Below, in pieces: positions 9,082 through 18,946 of a stretch of 64,000 nt of DNA. Made by a program: the position numbers and the translations under genes. Each line of letters opens with the position of its first letter. The stretch's first letter is position 1. The notes beneath the pieces are model-generated. The model was not told where the DNA came from, made no database searches, and saw only the letters and a program-made list of their open reading frames with translations. The stretch covers positions 325,261 through 389,260 of the forward strand of contig NZ_JYOA01000007.1 in NCBI RefSeq assembly GCF_000955805.1. Reading direction: 5' to 3'. Source of the stretch: Pseudomonas sp. 21. Its GTDB lineage: Bacteria; Pseudomonadota; Gammaproteobacteria; Pseudomonadales; Pseudomonadaceae.

Positions 9082-10152
9082 TCAGGCTTCCTGCATGAGA
9101 CGCGCACATGGATAGCGTAGACAGGTGAAGTGCCGTCCGTCACGGCGCTCGACGCTGAGACTAGCTTTTGGCCCGAAAAGTGCCGCAAGTCGCGCTGCAA
9201 TATTCTGCAGGGCCTGCTTGGTCCCCTTCGTGGGCAGCGTCTCGGTCGATTCGTCGTACGGGTTGCTCACGCAGAGCTGGAACACACCGTCACGGTAGTC
9301 CGCCTCAACTTTCACCAGACCGCCTTCGATGCGCGGCTGGATGCCATAAATCAACGAGTTCTCGAGCAACGGCTGCAGCGTCAGCTGGGGAATCGGTACG
9401 CCTTCGGGCACGCCGCTCACCTGCCAGTCCATCTGCAACCGGTCGCCAAGACGGAACTGCTCAATGGAAAGATAGCGTCTGGCCAGCTCAAGTTCCTCTC
9501 CCCAGGAAATTAATGTTCCAGGTTTGGCCAGGCTGGCGCGAAAAAGGTCCGAAAGATTCAGTACCGCCAGCTCGGCCTTGCCTGGATCGATCTCGATCAG
9601 GCTGGCGATGCTGTTGAGGCTGTTGAACAGGAAGTGCGGACGGATGCGCGCCTGCAGCGACTCGATCCGCGCCCGCAGCTCAGCCTGCTCCTGCCGTCGC
9701 CATTGGCTCTGGAGATAAAAGTAGCGTAGCAACAGCGTGGACATGATGAGCGCAATCAATGCGTGTCGCAGGTAGAGATTGACTTCGCCGGTGCGCGACA
9801 TGGGGCCGCCGAGGGAAAAATAATCCGCCACCCAGGTGCAGCCCAGCGTCAGCAGAACCACCAGCACACAGCTGAGGAGGCCGGAGAACCACGCCGGCCA
9901 GCGCGCCATGAATGGCCGCAACTGGCACAGCAGGCCGGCCGAGAGCAGTACGATCCACTGCACGAACAGCGAGGACAGGGCCAGGCGCACCCAGTTGAAG
10001 CTGGGGGTCATCGGCTCGGCGAGCACCAGCACGAGCACCAGCAGCTCCGCGAGCAGCACCAGGCTGAACAGCGCTTCGGGCTGGCAGAGTTCGGGGATGA
10101 AGTAATCTTCGTTGGGCGCCGGCTTGTCGCCGGTCTTCGTCAGTCTGGGCAT
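9082..10152 (-). CDS. algZ: AlgZ/FimS, LytS-type membrane histidine kinase
   Basis: I choose the start at 10152 ([18 protein letters not shown]), giving 356 residues, close to the known AlgZ. There are four to five membrane segments in residues 27-145. A His_kinase domain then follows, with the phospho-histidine H173 in [13 protein letters not shown]. The ATP-binding part is of the atypical LytS/FimS type. It is the cognate sensor of AlgR. The gene diverges from argH. Confidence 0.94.
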   Translation of the reverse strand: MPRLTKTGDKPAPNEDYFIPELCQPEALFSLVLLAELLVLVLVLAEPMTPSFNWVRLALSSLFVQWIVLLSAGLLCQLRPFMARWPAWFSGLLSCVLVVLLTLGCTWVADYFSLGGPMSRTGEVNLYLRHALIALIMSTLLLRYFYLQSQWRRQEQAELRARIESLQARIRPHFLFNSLNSIASLIEIDPGKAELAVLNLSDLFRASLAKPGTLISWGEELELARRYLSIEQFRLGDRLQMDWQVSGVPEGVPIPQLTLQPLLENSLIYGIQPRIEGGLVKVEADYRDGVFQLCVSNPYDESTETLPTKGTKQALQNIAARLAALFGPKASLSVERRDGRHFTCLRYPCARLMQEA

Positions 10153-10384
10153 CGACGCAGTTTCCGTAAGCGCCCGCACGGCGGCAAGCGCCGCGTGCGA
10201 CCAAAAGCCAGGAATTGTCGGGCAGCGCAAAGATCGGCACGGAGCCTGCGACGATTCACCGCCGCTCCCCCGCTGCAACCCGCCAAAGCGCCGCCGGTTT
10301 TGTCCTTCAGCCTGCTATTATCGTCGCACTTTGCCCTTCATGCAGGCCGCGCGCCGCGCCTGCCCGTTTCAGCGAGAGAGATCC

Positions 10385-11779
10385 ATGAGCGTAGAGAAGA
10401 CCAACCAGTCCTGGGGCGGCCGTTTCAGCGAGCCCGTCGATGCCTTTGTCGCCCGCTTCACCGCTTCCGTCGACTTCGACAAGCGCCTCTATCGCCACGA
10501 CATCATGGGCTCCAAGGCCCACGCCACCATGCTGGCCAAGGTCGGCGTACTGAGCGACGCCGAGCGCGACACCATCATCGAGGGTCTCAAGCAGATCCAG
10601 AGCGAGATCGAGGCCGGCACCTTCGACTGGCGCGTCGACCTGGAAGACGTGCACATGAACATCGAGGCGCGTCTGACCGACCGCATCGGCGTCACCGGCA
10701 AGAAACTGCACACCGGCCGCTCGCGCAACGACCAGGTCGCCACCGACATCCGCCTGTGGCTGCGTGACGAGATCGACCTGATCCTCGCCGAGATCACCCG
10801 CCTGCAGCAGGGTCTGCTGGGCCTGGCGGAAGCCGAAGCCGACACCATCATGCCCGGTTTCACCCACCTGCAGACCGCGCAACCGGTGACCTTCGGCCAC
10901 CACCTGCTGGCCTGGTTCGAAATGCTCAGCCGCGACTACGAGCGCCTGGTGGATTGCCGCAAGCGCGCCAACCGCATGCCCCTGGGCAGCGCCGCGCTGG
11001 CGGGCACCACCTACCCGATCGACCGGGCCATCACCTGCGAACTGCTGGGATTCGAAGCGATCTCCGGCAACTCGCTGGACGGCGTGTCCGACCGTGACTT
11101 TGCCATCGAGTTCTGCGCGGCGGCCGCCGTTGCGATGATGCACCTGTCGCGCTTCTCCGAAGAGCTGGTGCTCTGGACCAGCGCCCAGTTCCAGTTCATC
11201 GACCTGCCCGACCGCTTCTGCACCGGCTCCTCGATCATGCCGCAGAAGAAGAACCCGGACGTGCCGGAACTGGTGCGCGGCAAGTCCGGCCGCGTGTTCG
11301 GCCACCTTGCCGGCCTGCTGACCCTGATGAAGGGCCAGCCGCTGGCGTACAACAAGGACAACCAGGAAGACAAGGAACCGCTGTTCGACGCCGCAGACAC
11401 CCTGCGCGACAGCCTGCGCGCCTTCGCCGACATGGTCCCGGCGATCAAGCCCAAGCGCGAGATCATGCGCGAAGCGGCCCGCCGCGGCTTCTCCACCGCC
11501 ACCGACCTCGCGGACTACCTGGTGCGCCGTGGCCTGCCGTTCCGTGATTGCCACGAGATCGTTGGCCACGCCGTGAAATACGGCGTGGACAGCGGCAAGG
11601 ACCTCGCCGAGATGAGCCTGGACGAGCTGCGCCAGTTCAGCGACCAGATCGACGACGACGTGTTCGCCGTGCTGACCCTGGAAGGTTCGGTGAACGCCCG
11701 CGACCACATCGGCGGCACCGCGCCGAACCAGGTCCGCGCCGCCGTCGCGCGTGGCAAGGAACTGCTGGCTTCGCGCTGA
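10385..11779 (+). CDS. argH: Argininosuccinate lyase
   Basis: The 464-residue protein starts at 10385 after a GAGAGAGAT ribosome-binding region. It has the fumarase/aspartase superfamily signature [12 protein letters not shown] with the catalytic serine, and HTGRSRNDQ near the N-terminus. It splits argininosuccinate into arginine and fumarate. The divergent algZ-algR / argH arrangement is conserved in Pseudomonas. Confidence 0.97.
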   Translation: MSVEKTNQSWGGRFSEPVDAFVARFTASVDFDKRLYRHDIMGSKAHATMLAKVGVLSDAERDTIIEGLKQIQSEIEAGTFDWRVDLEDVHMNIEARLTDRIGVTGKKLHTGRSRNDQVATDIRLWLRDEIDLILAEITRLQQGLLGLAEAEADTIMPGFTHLQTAQPVTFGHHLLAWFEMLSRDYERLVDCRKRANRMPLGSAALAGTTYPIDRAITCELLGFEAISGNSLDGVSDRDFAIEFCAAAAVAMMHLSRFSEELVLWTSAQFQFIDLPDRFCTGSSIMPQKKNPDVPELVRGKSGRVFGHLAGLLTLMKGQPLAYNKDNQEDKEPLFDAADTLRDSLRAFADMVPAIKPKREIMREAARRGFSTATDLADYLVRRGLPFRDCHEIVGHAVKYGVDSGKDLAEMSLDELRQFSDQIDDDVFAVLTLEGSVNARDHIGGTAPNQVRAAVARGKELLASR

Positions 11780-11802
11780 TCGCGCTACTCGCCAGAAGCA
11801 AG

Positions 11803-11829
11803 GGCCGCGTCAATCGACGCGGCCTTTTT
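11803..11829 (+). terminator. Terminator of argH
   Basis: A 9-bp perfect stem (GGCCGCGTC / GACGCGGCC) with an AATC loop is followed by TTTTT. It ends 5 bases before the stop of the converging HDOD gene. Confidence 0.92.
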
Positions 11830-11833
11830 CGTT

Positions 11834-13030
11834 TCAGCTTCTGCCTAGAAAGCCCAGCTGCGCCGGCGTCAGCCGCAGCATCCGCGCCGCCTTGTGTTCG
11901 CTGAGCGTAGGCAATTGATCCTCTGGCAAGCGCGCTGCGCTGGAGGCCAGGTTGACGATCAGCGCCTCGCGGCTGAACACGCCGTTGTCGATGGCGTAGG
12001 CCGCGGCGATCAGGTTGCGCAGCTCCAGCGGCAGGCGCCAGCGGGTGCGCAGGGCGGAGCCGAAGCTGGCGCCGTGCTCCTTCAGGGCCTTATCCACATC
12101 CGCCTCGCCCAGTTCGCCACCGGCGCTGTGCCAGTCCTGCAGGCTGCGCAGTAGCGCAAGATCACCCAGGCAATGCAGCAAGCCGGCTGTAAAGCAGCGA
12201 TCGGCATCGGCGCCGAGGGACTCGGCCAGCGCGAAGGCTGCGTCGGCGCTATGCCGGGAAAGCTCCCAGAAGCACTCGGCACGCTCCTTGAGCAGCGGGT
12301 CATTGAGCGTCGCGGCGCGCTGCAGCGCGACCGCCAGCATCAGGTTCAACGCCTGCGCTACGCCCAGGCGCGACAGCGCCTGCATCAGCGTCTGGCAGGG
12401 CATGCCGACGTGCCGCGCGGCGCTGTTGGCAGCGGAGATCAGGCAGGCGGTGATCTGCGGATCATGGCCGAACTCCTGTTCGAGCATCTCCAGGTTGATG
12501 TCGCTGGCCTCCATGCAGCGGTTCACCGCCGCACCGACCTCGCCCATCAGCGGCGCGCCCTCGGTGGCGTCGCGTTCGGTCTGCAGGAAGCGCTCCAGCG
12601 ACAGGCTCTGCTCCAGCGTGGGCAACTCGCAGACGACGTTCTCGCCCGGCGCCAGCAGCAGAGAACGCAGGCGTTCGCGCAGGTTTTCGGCGTTGAAGGG
12701 TTTGACCAGGTAGGCCGTTGGCGCCAGCGGCACGGCGGCGCGCACGCTGGCGGCGTCGGCCTTGGAGCTGATCAGGATGAATGGCTGGGCAACCGGCCCG
12801 CGGCGGCGCATGCGCACATGGCGGAGCAACTCCAGGCCGTCGCTGCCGGGCAGCTCGCGCTCGGCCAGGATCAGGACAAAGGGATGCCGACGACAAGCCT
12901 CGATGGCCGTATCACCGTCCTCGCAGAACTCGACAGTCGCGTCGCAACGCACGCTCAGCACCAGCTGGCCGAGCAGCTCGCGGCTCCAGGGGTCGCTGGC
13001 AGCGACCAGCACGCCGGGAGAAACGCTCAT
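11834..13030 (-). CDS. Degenerate receiver plus HDOD-domain protein
   Basis: Starting at 13030 (MSVSPGVLVAASDPW) the protein has 398 residues. Residues 5-120 form a response-regulator receiver fold ending in AYLVKPF with the conserved Lys. The phosphoacceptor position is Glu57 (LILAERELPG) instead of Asp, and the usual DD acidic pair is only D13. The rest is an HDOD domain (about 165-370), a non-catalytic HD relative common in Pseudomonas signalling. Domains are clear; the pathway is unknown. Longer starts upstream would add an unrelated N-terminus. Confidence 0.85.
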   Translation of the reverse strand: MSVSPGVLVAASDPWSRELLGQLVLSVRCDATVEFCEDGDTAIEACRRHPFVLILAERELPGSDGLELLRHVRMRRRGPVAQPFILISSKADAASVRAAVPLAPTAYLVKPFNAENLRERLRSLLLAPGENVVCELPTLEQSLSLERFLQTERDATEGAPLMGEVGAAVNRCMEASDINLEMLEQEFGHDPQITACLISAANSAARHVGMPCQTLMQALSRLGVAQALNLMLAVALQRAATLNDPLLKERAECFWELSRHSADAAFALAESLGADADRCFTAGLLHCLGDLALLRSLQDWHSAGGELGEADVDKALKEHGASFGSALRTRWRLPLELRNLIAAAYAIDNGVFSREALIVNLASSAARLPEDQLPTLSEHKAARMLRLTPAQLGFLGRS

Positions 13031-13224
13031 GGATCGCACCTCGTTCGGGACGTATGCCGTCACGGGCGGAAGCAACCGATCCTGAGCCTTCTCTGCCGAG
13101 TGCCCGGTCCTTCGGATGCCGCCGGCCAACGGCCTTCGGATACTGCGCAGCGTAGTCCAAAGCCCACGAGCTTTCCCATGCGCGCCATCAACTTCGGCGG
13201 ACATTTCTCACAAAAGGAAGGCAT

Positions 13225-13253
13225 AAAAAAGGCCCGCTTGCGCGGGCCTTTTT
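13225..13253. terminator. Bidirectional terminator near gabT
   Basis: AAAAAA, a 7-bp stem GGCCCGC / GCGGGCC with a TTGC loop, then TTTTT. It ends gabT transcription on the minus strand and would also stop rightward read-through. Confidence 0.9.
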
Positions 13254-13277
13254 CTTGAACCGTTAGAGCGGTAAGGC

Positions 13278-14558
13278 TCAGGCCAGTTCGTCGAAGCACT
13301 CGGCCAGGATGGCCAGGCCTTTTTCCAGCTGCGCGTCAGGGATGGTGACGGGCATCAGGAAGCGGATCACGTTGTAGTAGGTACCGCAGGAGAGCAGGAT
13401 CAGACCTTTCTCACGGGCACGAACCACGATCTTGCTGACCAGTTCAGCGGCCGGCTTGTTGTGATCGCCGCCTTCGAACAGCTCGATGGCGATCATCGAA
13501 CCCAGGCCACGAACGTCGCCGATTACCTTGTGCTTGGCCTGGATGTCGCGCAGACCCGCCTTCAGGCTTTCGCCAACGGCTTGCGAACGCTCCAGCAGCT
13601 TCTCTTCGTCGAACACTTTCAGCACGGCCAGGGCCGCGGCGCAAGCGATCGGGCTACCGGCGTAGGTGCCGCCCAGGCCGCCGGGAGCGATGGCGTCCAT
13701 GATTTCGGCTTTGCCGGAAACACCGGAGATCGGGAAACCACCGCCAACGGACTTGGCGAAGGTGGTCAGGTCCGGAACGATACCCAGTTGCTCGGTGGCG
13801 AAGAAGGTGCCGGTACGGCCAGCGCCAGTCTGCACTTCGTCAGCGATCAGCAGGATGCCGTGCTCGTCGCACAGGGCGCGCAGGCGCTGCATGAAGGCCT
13901 TGGAGTTGACGTAGAAGCCACCCTCGCCCTGAACCGGCTCGATGATGATGGCAGCGATGTCGCGCGGCTGAGCGTCGTTCTTGAAGATGCGCTCGATGCT
14001 GGCGATCGACTCGTCTTCGCTCACGCCGTGCAGTTCGCACGGAGCCAGGGCGCGGAAGATGCCGCCCGGCATCAGGCCCATGCCAGCGGAGTACGGAACG
14101 ACCTTGCCGGTCAGGCCCAGGGTCATCATGGTACGACCGTGGTAGGCGCCGGTGAAGGCGATCACGCCGGCACGGCCGGTGGCGGCACGGGCGATCTTGA
14201 CGGCGTTCTCAACGGCTTCGGAGCCGGAGGTGACCAGCAGGGTCTTCTTCGGGAAGTTGCCCGGAACGCGCTTGGCGATCTCTTCGGCCAGCTCGATGTA
14301 GGGCTCGTACGCCAGCACCTGGAAGCAGGTGTGGGTCAGCTTGGTCAGTTGTTCCTGAACGGCGGCAACCACTTTCGGGTGCAGGTGACCGGTGTTCAGT
14401 ACGGCAATGCCGCCGGCGAAGTCGATGTACTCACGACCTTCGACGTCCCACACGGTGGAGTTCTCGGCGCGCTCGGCGACGACCGGGTGGATCTGGCCTA
14501 CACCGCGCGGTACGGCGGCCTGACGACGTTGCAGCAGGGATTCGTTGGTTTTGCTCAT
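13278..14558 (-). CDS. gabT: 4-aminobutyrate aminotransferase
   Basis: This 426-residue class III PLP aminotransferase has the GSEAVENAVKIAR region, IADEVQTGAGRTG, and the PLP lysine in FAKSVGGGFP. It transfers the amino group of GABA to 2-oxoglutarate to give succinic semialdehyde, which GabD then oxidises. It lies downstream of gabD on the same strand with a structured 201-base spacer. Confidence 0.96.
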   Translation of the reverse strand: MSKTNESLLQRRQAAVPRGVGQIHPVVAERAENSTVWDVEGREYIDFAGGIAVLNTGHLHPKVVAAVQEQLTKLTHTCFQVLAYEPYIELAEEIAKRVPGNFPKKTLLVTSGSEAVENAVKIARAATGRAGVIAFTGAYHGRTMMTLGLTGKVVPYSAGMGLMPGGIFRALAPCELHGVSEDESIASIERIFKNDAQPRDIAAIIIEPVQGEGGFYVNSKAFMQRLRALCDEHGILLIADEVQTGAGRTGTFFATEQLGIVPDLTTFAKSVGGGFPISGVSGKAEIMDAIAPGGLGGTYAGSPIACAAALAVLKVFDEEKLLERSQAVGESLKAGLRDIQAKHKVIGDVRGLGSMIAIELFEGGDHNKPAAELVSKIVVRAREKGLILLSCGTYYNVIRFLMPVTIPDAQLEKGLAILAECFDELA

Positions 14559-14759
14559 AGCTTCCTCAGTGGCCGCTCATCGGGCGACCGGATCAAAGGA
14601 TGAAAGCGGGGAGAAGCCTCACGCGACAGCATACGATGATCGACTGTCGTGGAACTTGCGGCCCGCCAGACGGGTTGTCCGGTGCTACCACCGGAAAACG
14701 CCGACGCGAAGGTGGCTGTCAGCTCTTGCCTGCCACCTCGCGCCCACGGAAAAAACGGA
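14559..14759 (-). promoter_or_regulatory. Structured gabD-gabT spacer (candidate gabT RNA motif)
   Basis: Read on the minus strand, the spacer contains a hairpin CCGGTG-GTAG-CACCGG. Upstream of it is a longer interrupted stem (CGCGAGGTGGC pairing with GCCACCTTCGCG). A conserved RNA called gabT has been described in front of gabT in Pseudomonas. I cannot check the match to its covariance model here, so the identity is tentative. Confidence 0.45.
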
Positions 14760-16211
14760 TCAGATACCGCCGAGGCAGAGGTATTTGACTTCGAGGTAGT
14801 CCTCGATGCCGTACTTCGAACCTTCGCGACCCAGGCCCGAGGCCTTGATGCCGCCGAACGGCGCGACTTCGTTGGAGATCAGGCCGGTGTTGATACCCAC
14901 CATGCCGTATTCCAGCTGCTCGGCGACGCGGAACACGCGGGCCAGGTCGCGGGCGTAGAAGTAGGAAGCCAGGCCGAACTCGGTGTCGTTGGACATGGCG
15001 ATGACTTCGGCCTCGTCCTTGAAGCGGAACACCGGCGCCAGCGGGCCGAAGGTCTCGTCCTTGGACACCAGGGCGGACTTCGGTACGTCGACCAGGATGG
15101 TCGGCTCGAAGAAGGTGCCACCCAGGGCGTGCGGCTTGCCGCCAGTGAGGACCTTGGCGCCCTTGGAAACGGCGTCGGCGATGTGCTCTTCGACCTTGGC
15201 GACAGCCTTGGAATCGATCAGCGGGCCGGTGGTGACGCCCTGCTCCAGGCCGTTGCCGATGTTCAGCTTGGCCACCGCGACTTTCAGCTTCTCGACGAAG
15301 GCGTCATACACACCGTCCTGAACGTACAGGCGGTTGGCGCAGACGCAGGTCTGGCCGTTGTTGCGGTACTTGGAGATCAGCGCGCCTTCGACGGCAGCGT
15401 CCAGGTCGGCATCGTCGAACACGATGAACGGCGCGTTGCCGCCCAGTTCCAGGGACACTTTCTTGATGTCCTTGGCGCATTCGGCCATCAGCTGGCGACC
15501 GATCTCGGTGGAGCCGGTGAAAGTCAGCTTGCGCACGATCGGGTTGCTGGTCAGCTCGCCGCCGACTTCGCCGGCGCTGCCGGTAACCACGCTGAACACG
15601 CCTTTCGGAATGCCGGCGCGCTCGGCCAGCTCGGCCAGGGCCAGGGCGGAGTACGGAGTCTGCGAAGCAGGCTTGAGCACCATGGTGCAGCCGGCGGCCA
15701 GGGCCGGACCGGCTTTACGGGTGATCATCGCGGACGGGAAGTTCCACGGGGTGATGGCCGCGGTCACGCCGATCGGCTGCTTGATCACGATGATGCGCTT
15801 GTCGGGCTGGTGGCCCGGAATGGTGTCGCCGTAGATGCGCTTGGCTTCTTCACCGAACCACTCGAGGAAGGAGGCAGCGTAGGCGATCTCGCCCTTGGCT
15901 TCGGCCAGCGGCTTGCCCTGCTCGATGGTCATCAGGCGAGCCAGGTCGTCCTGGTTCGCGATCATCAGGTCGAACCACTTGCGCAGCTTGTTGGCGCGCT
16001 CTTTCGCGGTCAGTGCACGCCAGGCCGGCAGGGCCTTGTCGGCGGCTTCGATGGCACGACGGGTTTCGTCGGCGCCCATCTTCGGCACGGTGCCGATGAT
16101 CTCGTTGGTGGCCGGGTTGTTCACGTTGATGGTCTTGCCGTTGTCGGCATCGACCCAGGAACCGTCAATGTAAGCCTGTTGGCGGAACAGCTTGGCATCA
16201 TTGAGTTGCAT
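14760..16211 (-). CDS. gabD: NADP-dependent succinate-semialdehyde dehydrogenase
   Basis: This 483-residue aldehyde dehydrogenase starts at 16211 (MQLNDAKLFRQQ) after a good AAAGGAG site. It has the ALDH glutamate motif ELGGNAPF and the catalytic cysteine in GQTCVCANR. It oxidises succinic semialdehyde to succinate, completing GABA catabolism with GabT. Confidence 0.96.
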   Translation of the reverse strand: MQLNDAKLFRQQAYIDGSWVDADNGKTINVNNPATNEIIGTVPKMGADETRRAIEAADKALPAWRALTAKERANKLRKWFDLMIANQDDLARLMTIEQGKPLAEAKGEIAYAASFLEWFGEEAKRIYGDTIPGHQPDKRIIVIKQPIGVTAAITPWNFPSAMITRKAGPALAAGCTMVLKPASQTPYSALALAELAERAGIPKGVFSVVTGSAGEVGGELTSNPIVRKLTFTGSTEIGRQLMAECAKDIKKVSLELGGNAPFIVFDDADLDAAVEGALISKYRNNGQTCVCANRLYVQDGVYDAFVEKLKVAVAKLNIGNGLEQGVTTGPLIDSKAVAKVEEHIADAVSKGAKVLTGGKPHALGGTFFEPTILVDVPKSALVSKDETFGPLAPVFRFKDEAEVIAMSNDTEFGLASYFYARDLARVFRVAEQLEYGMVGINTGLISNEVAPFGGIKASGLGREGSKYGIEDYLEVKYLCLGGI

Positions 16212-16652
16212 GACCTGTCTCCTTTCGAGGAAAGCCTGTGGACGACGGGTCTACCTCGAGTCCCCGCCTGCCTTGTTGTCTGGATGGGAGAGACCGCGGT
16301 CTCTGCCGTTCATTCGTCCCGGCCGACCAGTATCGACGCCGGATGCGAATGGCGCCTCTGCATGGAGGCGACGCCAGGCGAACGGCTCTTAGTTCGCTCG
16401 GCATGCGGACACGAAAAAACGCAGGCCGGGGTCATTGCCCGGTCTGGTTGAACTCGTTCACGCACAGATTCCCGGGCTCGGCCCAGGAGTACGACTGCCC
16501 TACAACCTTCCGGTACGCTGATCGACGGAAGCCGCACGGAGACCTGTCACAAGGGACATGCGGTGGGTGCAACGGAAGACTGTCATCCCGCAGGCTGATG
16601 GCCGGCTGGTGTGATGCCAATTCTCCGGTCTCCTGTTGTTGTGATGGGGAGG

Positions 16653-16670
16653 CGTTTGAAATCTCAAACG
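16653..16670. promoter_or_regulatory. Perfect palindrome, possible operator
   Basis: CGTTTGA and TCAAACG flank an AATC centre in a locally AT-rich patch, about 440 bases upstream of gabD and 140 before the tRNA promoter. It has the size of a dimeric regulator site; no regulator is assigned. Confidence 0.35.
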
Positions 16671-16809
16671 AATCCTAGGGCCCTCGACTGCAAAGGGCAA
16701 TAGCTCGTTCGACAAAACCAACGAAGGTATCCGCTTGCAGGGGGTTTTCGGAGGATTTCTACCGACAAGCGGCTGTTTTCGTTCGATATCATGAACGAGC
16801 GTACCTGCA

Positions 16810-16839
16810 TTGGACGCCTGCACGGGAGATGCGTATGAT
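16810..16839 (+). promoter_or_regulatory. Sigma-70 promoter of tRNA-Arg
   Basis: TTGGAC and TATGAT are separated by 18 bases, and a GC-rich discriminator (GCCGCC) follows. The tRNA begins 29 bases after the -10 box. Confidence 0.75.
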
Positions 16840-16868
16840 TGCCGCCTGCCGCGCCAGCCGCGGCATAC

Positions 16869-16945
16869 GCACCAGTAGCTCAGCTGGATAGAGTACTGCC
16901 CTCCGAAGGCAGGGGTCGTGGGTTCGAATCCCGCCTGGTGCGCCA
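16869..16945 (+). tRNA. tRNA-Arg (anticodon CCG)
   Basis: The 77-base gene includes the encoded CCA. The acceptor arms GCACCAG / CTGGTGC pair fully. The anticodon stem CTGCC / GGCAG encloses the loop CTCCGAA with anticodon CCG, and the T arm contains GGTTCGAATCC. The gene is intact, and no duplicated 3' end indicating an integrated element is seen nearby. Confidence 0.97.
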
Positions 16946-16990
16946 TCTAACTGGTTTCGAATTGCTTCAGAAAGTCTGCGAAACCGCCTG

Positions 16991-17013
16991 AAAAGCCCGC
17001 CCTGAGCGGGCTT
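16991..17013 (+). terminator. Terminator after tRNA-Arg
   Basis: A 9-bp stem AAAGCCCGC / GCGGGCTTT with a 5-base loop follows the tRNA by 45 bases. Confidence 0.8.
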
Positions 17014-17159
17014 TCCTGTTTCTGGCGGTCAACTCCGCGTAGGCCAGGCCTTCAGGCGGCCTTCAAGGCCAGGAAGACCCTCGACGCCCGACGATTCCTC
17101 TTCGCCATACAAGGTTGTATAAGCCTTGCGCCATCGCGCGAGAAAAGGACAAACCGCCC

Positions 17160-17753
17160 ATGCTCCGGCTCCTGCTGCCAGCCCTGCTGCTGACCCTTGC
17201 CGGCTGCGCCACCAAGCCTCCGGCGCACCCCGAAAACCTCTGCGAGATCTTCCGCGAAAAGCCGAAATGGCATGAAGCGGCGCTGCAGGTGCAAAAGCGC
17301 TGGGGCGGAACGATCCAGGTGCCCATGGCGATGATGTACCAGGAGTCCTCCTTCAAGCACGACGCCCTGCCGCCGCGTTACTACTTCCTCGGCTTCATTC
17401 CCTGGGGCCGGGTCAGTTCCGCCTACGGCTACGCCCAGGCCAAGGACGAGACGTGGGCGGACTACAAGAAGGAAGCCGGCGGCTGGGGCGCCGACCGCGA
17501 CGACTTCGCCGACGCACTGGACTTCATGGGCTAGTACATGAACAAGACCTACAGCGTAAACCGCGTCTCCAAGTGGGACGCCTACGGCCAGTACCTGAAC
17601 TACCACGAGGGCTGGGGTGGCTACCGCCAGCGCAGCTATGACGCCAAGCCGTGGCTGAAGACGGTGTCGCAGAAGGTCCAGACGCGCGCCTCGCTGTACG
17701 GCGCCCAGTACAAGAGTTGCGAGCAGGAATTGTCCGGCGGCGGCTGGTTCTAG
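17160..17753 (+). pseudogene. SLT-like lipoprotein gene interrupted by an in-frame TAG
   Basis: The frame starting at 17160 encodes a lipoprotein signal (MLRLLLPALLLTLAGC, lipobox LAGC). A domain resembling lytic transglycosylases follows (PMAMMYQESSFKHDAL...SSAYGYAQAKDETW). At 17532-17534 the frame meets TAG after ...DFMG. It continues without shift as YMNKTYSVNRVSKWDAYGQYLNYHEGWGG and stops at 17751-17753. A TGG to TAG change would explain the break. The downstream part has its own ATG (17538) but no good ribosome-binding site, so it is probably not made separately. Sequencing error or amber readthrough are alternatives. Confidence 0.8.
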
Positions 17754-17788
17754 CGACCCCGAATGTTCACGCTACAGCGCAGGAGCAC

Positions 17789-18514
17789 TCAGCGCCCCAT
17801 GATCCGCCGGTACTCGTCGCGGTATTCCTCGTAAGGCAGGTTGCGACGCTGCAGCTCCATCAGCTGCTGCTCCTGGCTCAGCGGGCGGGAGACGTGGGCA
17901 ACGGTTTCCGCCGCGGTCGGAGAGACCGGCTGCGGCACCGCCTCGGGCGGCTGCGCCGGCGTGGTGGCGGGCAGTGGCGCCGGCAGGCTGCGGGACGGGC
18001 GGGCGACCAGCAGGGCGCTGGTGATCTCTTCGACTATCTGCTCGGACACCGCGCTGACTTCGGAGGAACCCATGGTGGTGAACAGGTCGCCATCGGCTTC
18101 GCTTTCGTAGCGGCGCGAGGCAAGCAGCTGGCCGGTCAGGCCGTCGTGGTAGCGCACGGTGGAGGTGATCCACTCCTCCTCGCCACTGCCGGGACGGTTG
18201 TTGGCGTTGTGCCCGGCGCCGACCTCGATCACGACCAGGGTGGACAGGGTGTCGGTGGCGCGTGGTTCGCCGTCCTGCTCGGTGAGCTGGTAGTCGGCCG
18301 AGCCGGCCTCGTCGCGCAGTGCCTCGCGCCAGCTGGCCTTCAGCGCGCCCCAGCGCGGATTGGCCGCCACCGTGGCGTCGGGCTGGAAGTTCACCACCAT
18401 CACGTGGCGGGTGTCGCGGTAGAGGGAAATGGGCGCGGTGCGGTCATCCCGGCGGACGTCCGAAGAACATCCACAGAGCAGGGAGACGGCCAGGGCGAGC
18501 GTGACGTAGCGCAT
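17789..18514 (-). CDS. Lipoprotein of unknown function
   Basis: The 241-residue protein has a lipoprotein signal (MRYVTLALAVSLLCGCSS). I do not recognise a named family. The mature part contains STVRYHDGLTGQLLASRRYE and a Pro-rich stretch around residues 185-210. It ends with QLMELQRRNLPYEEYRDEYRRIMGR. It is probably anchored to an envelope membrane. It converges with the broken SLT-like gene. Confidence 0.75.
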   Translation of the reverse strand: MRYVTLALAVSLLCGCSSDVRRDDRTAPISLYRDTRHVMVVNFQPDATVAANPRWGALKASWREALRDEAGSADYQLTEQDGEPRATDTLSTLVVIEVGAGHNANNRPGSGEEEWITSTVRYHDGLTGQLLASRRYESEADGDLFTTMGSSEVSAVSEQIVEEITSALLVARPSRSLPAPLPATTPAQPPEAVPQPVSPTAAETVAHVSRPLSQEQQLMELQRRNLPYEEYRDEYRRIMGR

Positions 18515-18591
18515 GGTGCTTTCTCTTTATTGTCTGGCCAGCATTCTGCCAGCCAATCATGACGCCCGGATATCGTCCGAAGGTCAGTCCT

Positions 18592-18771
18592 CTACCAGTC
18601 CTCGTCGTCCAGGCCCGGCTGGTACTCCTCCGCGTCGTCGTCCTCTTCGTGATCGCCGGGCGAGTCCTCGAAGAACGCCGCATCCTCCTCCAGCAGGCCG
18701 TCGAGGTCGTCATCGAGGTCCAGCAGGTGGTCGTGTTCGGGCTCGTGGAGGTCGAGGTCTTCGTCAGTCAT
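18592..18771 (-). CDS. Small very acidic protein
   Basis: I choose the start at 18771 (MTDEDLDLHEPEHD), giving 59 residues, nearly half of them Asp or Glu and ending PGLDDEDW. No domain is recognised. The codon usage and position between two expressed genes suggest a real gene; a longer start at 18810 is possible but adds an atypical basic leader. Confidence 0.6.
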   Translation of the reverse strand: MTDEDLDLHEPEHDHLLDLDDDLDGLLEEDAAFFEDSPGDHEEDDDAEEYQPGLDDEDW

Positions 18772-18946
18772 GGCCGGTCTTTCGTGGGGGGAAACGGGGA
18801 AGGAATTCACAGTATAAGTCGCGCCGCGGGAGGATGACGCTCCCGTGACGGCGGACGGCGCTTTCCGGCCTTGCCGGATCGCGATTCGTCCACGATTCTC
18901 TATGAACCACGGGCATCGCGCCGTGAACGACGAACAGGGGGTAGGA

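Larger units (their letters stand above)
16212..16868. other. Long region upstream of gabD
   Basis: No gene is supported in these 657 bases. Visible elements are the gabD ribosome-binding site, a perfect palindrome CGTTTGA-AATC-TCAAACG at 16653-16670, and the tRNA-Arg promoter at the right end. Open frames present lack ribosome-binding sites and recognisable sequence. Confidence 0.6.

Noticed and set aside
16238..16678. Overlapping open frames upstream of gabD
   Set aside because: No ribosome-binding site, no family resemblance, and contradictory frames on both strands.
16869..16945. Integration site at tRNA-Arg
   Set aside because: The tRNA is intact, with no duplicated 3' end or integrase gene in the neighbourhood.
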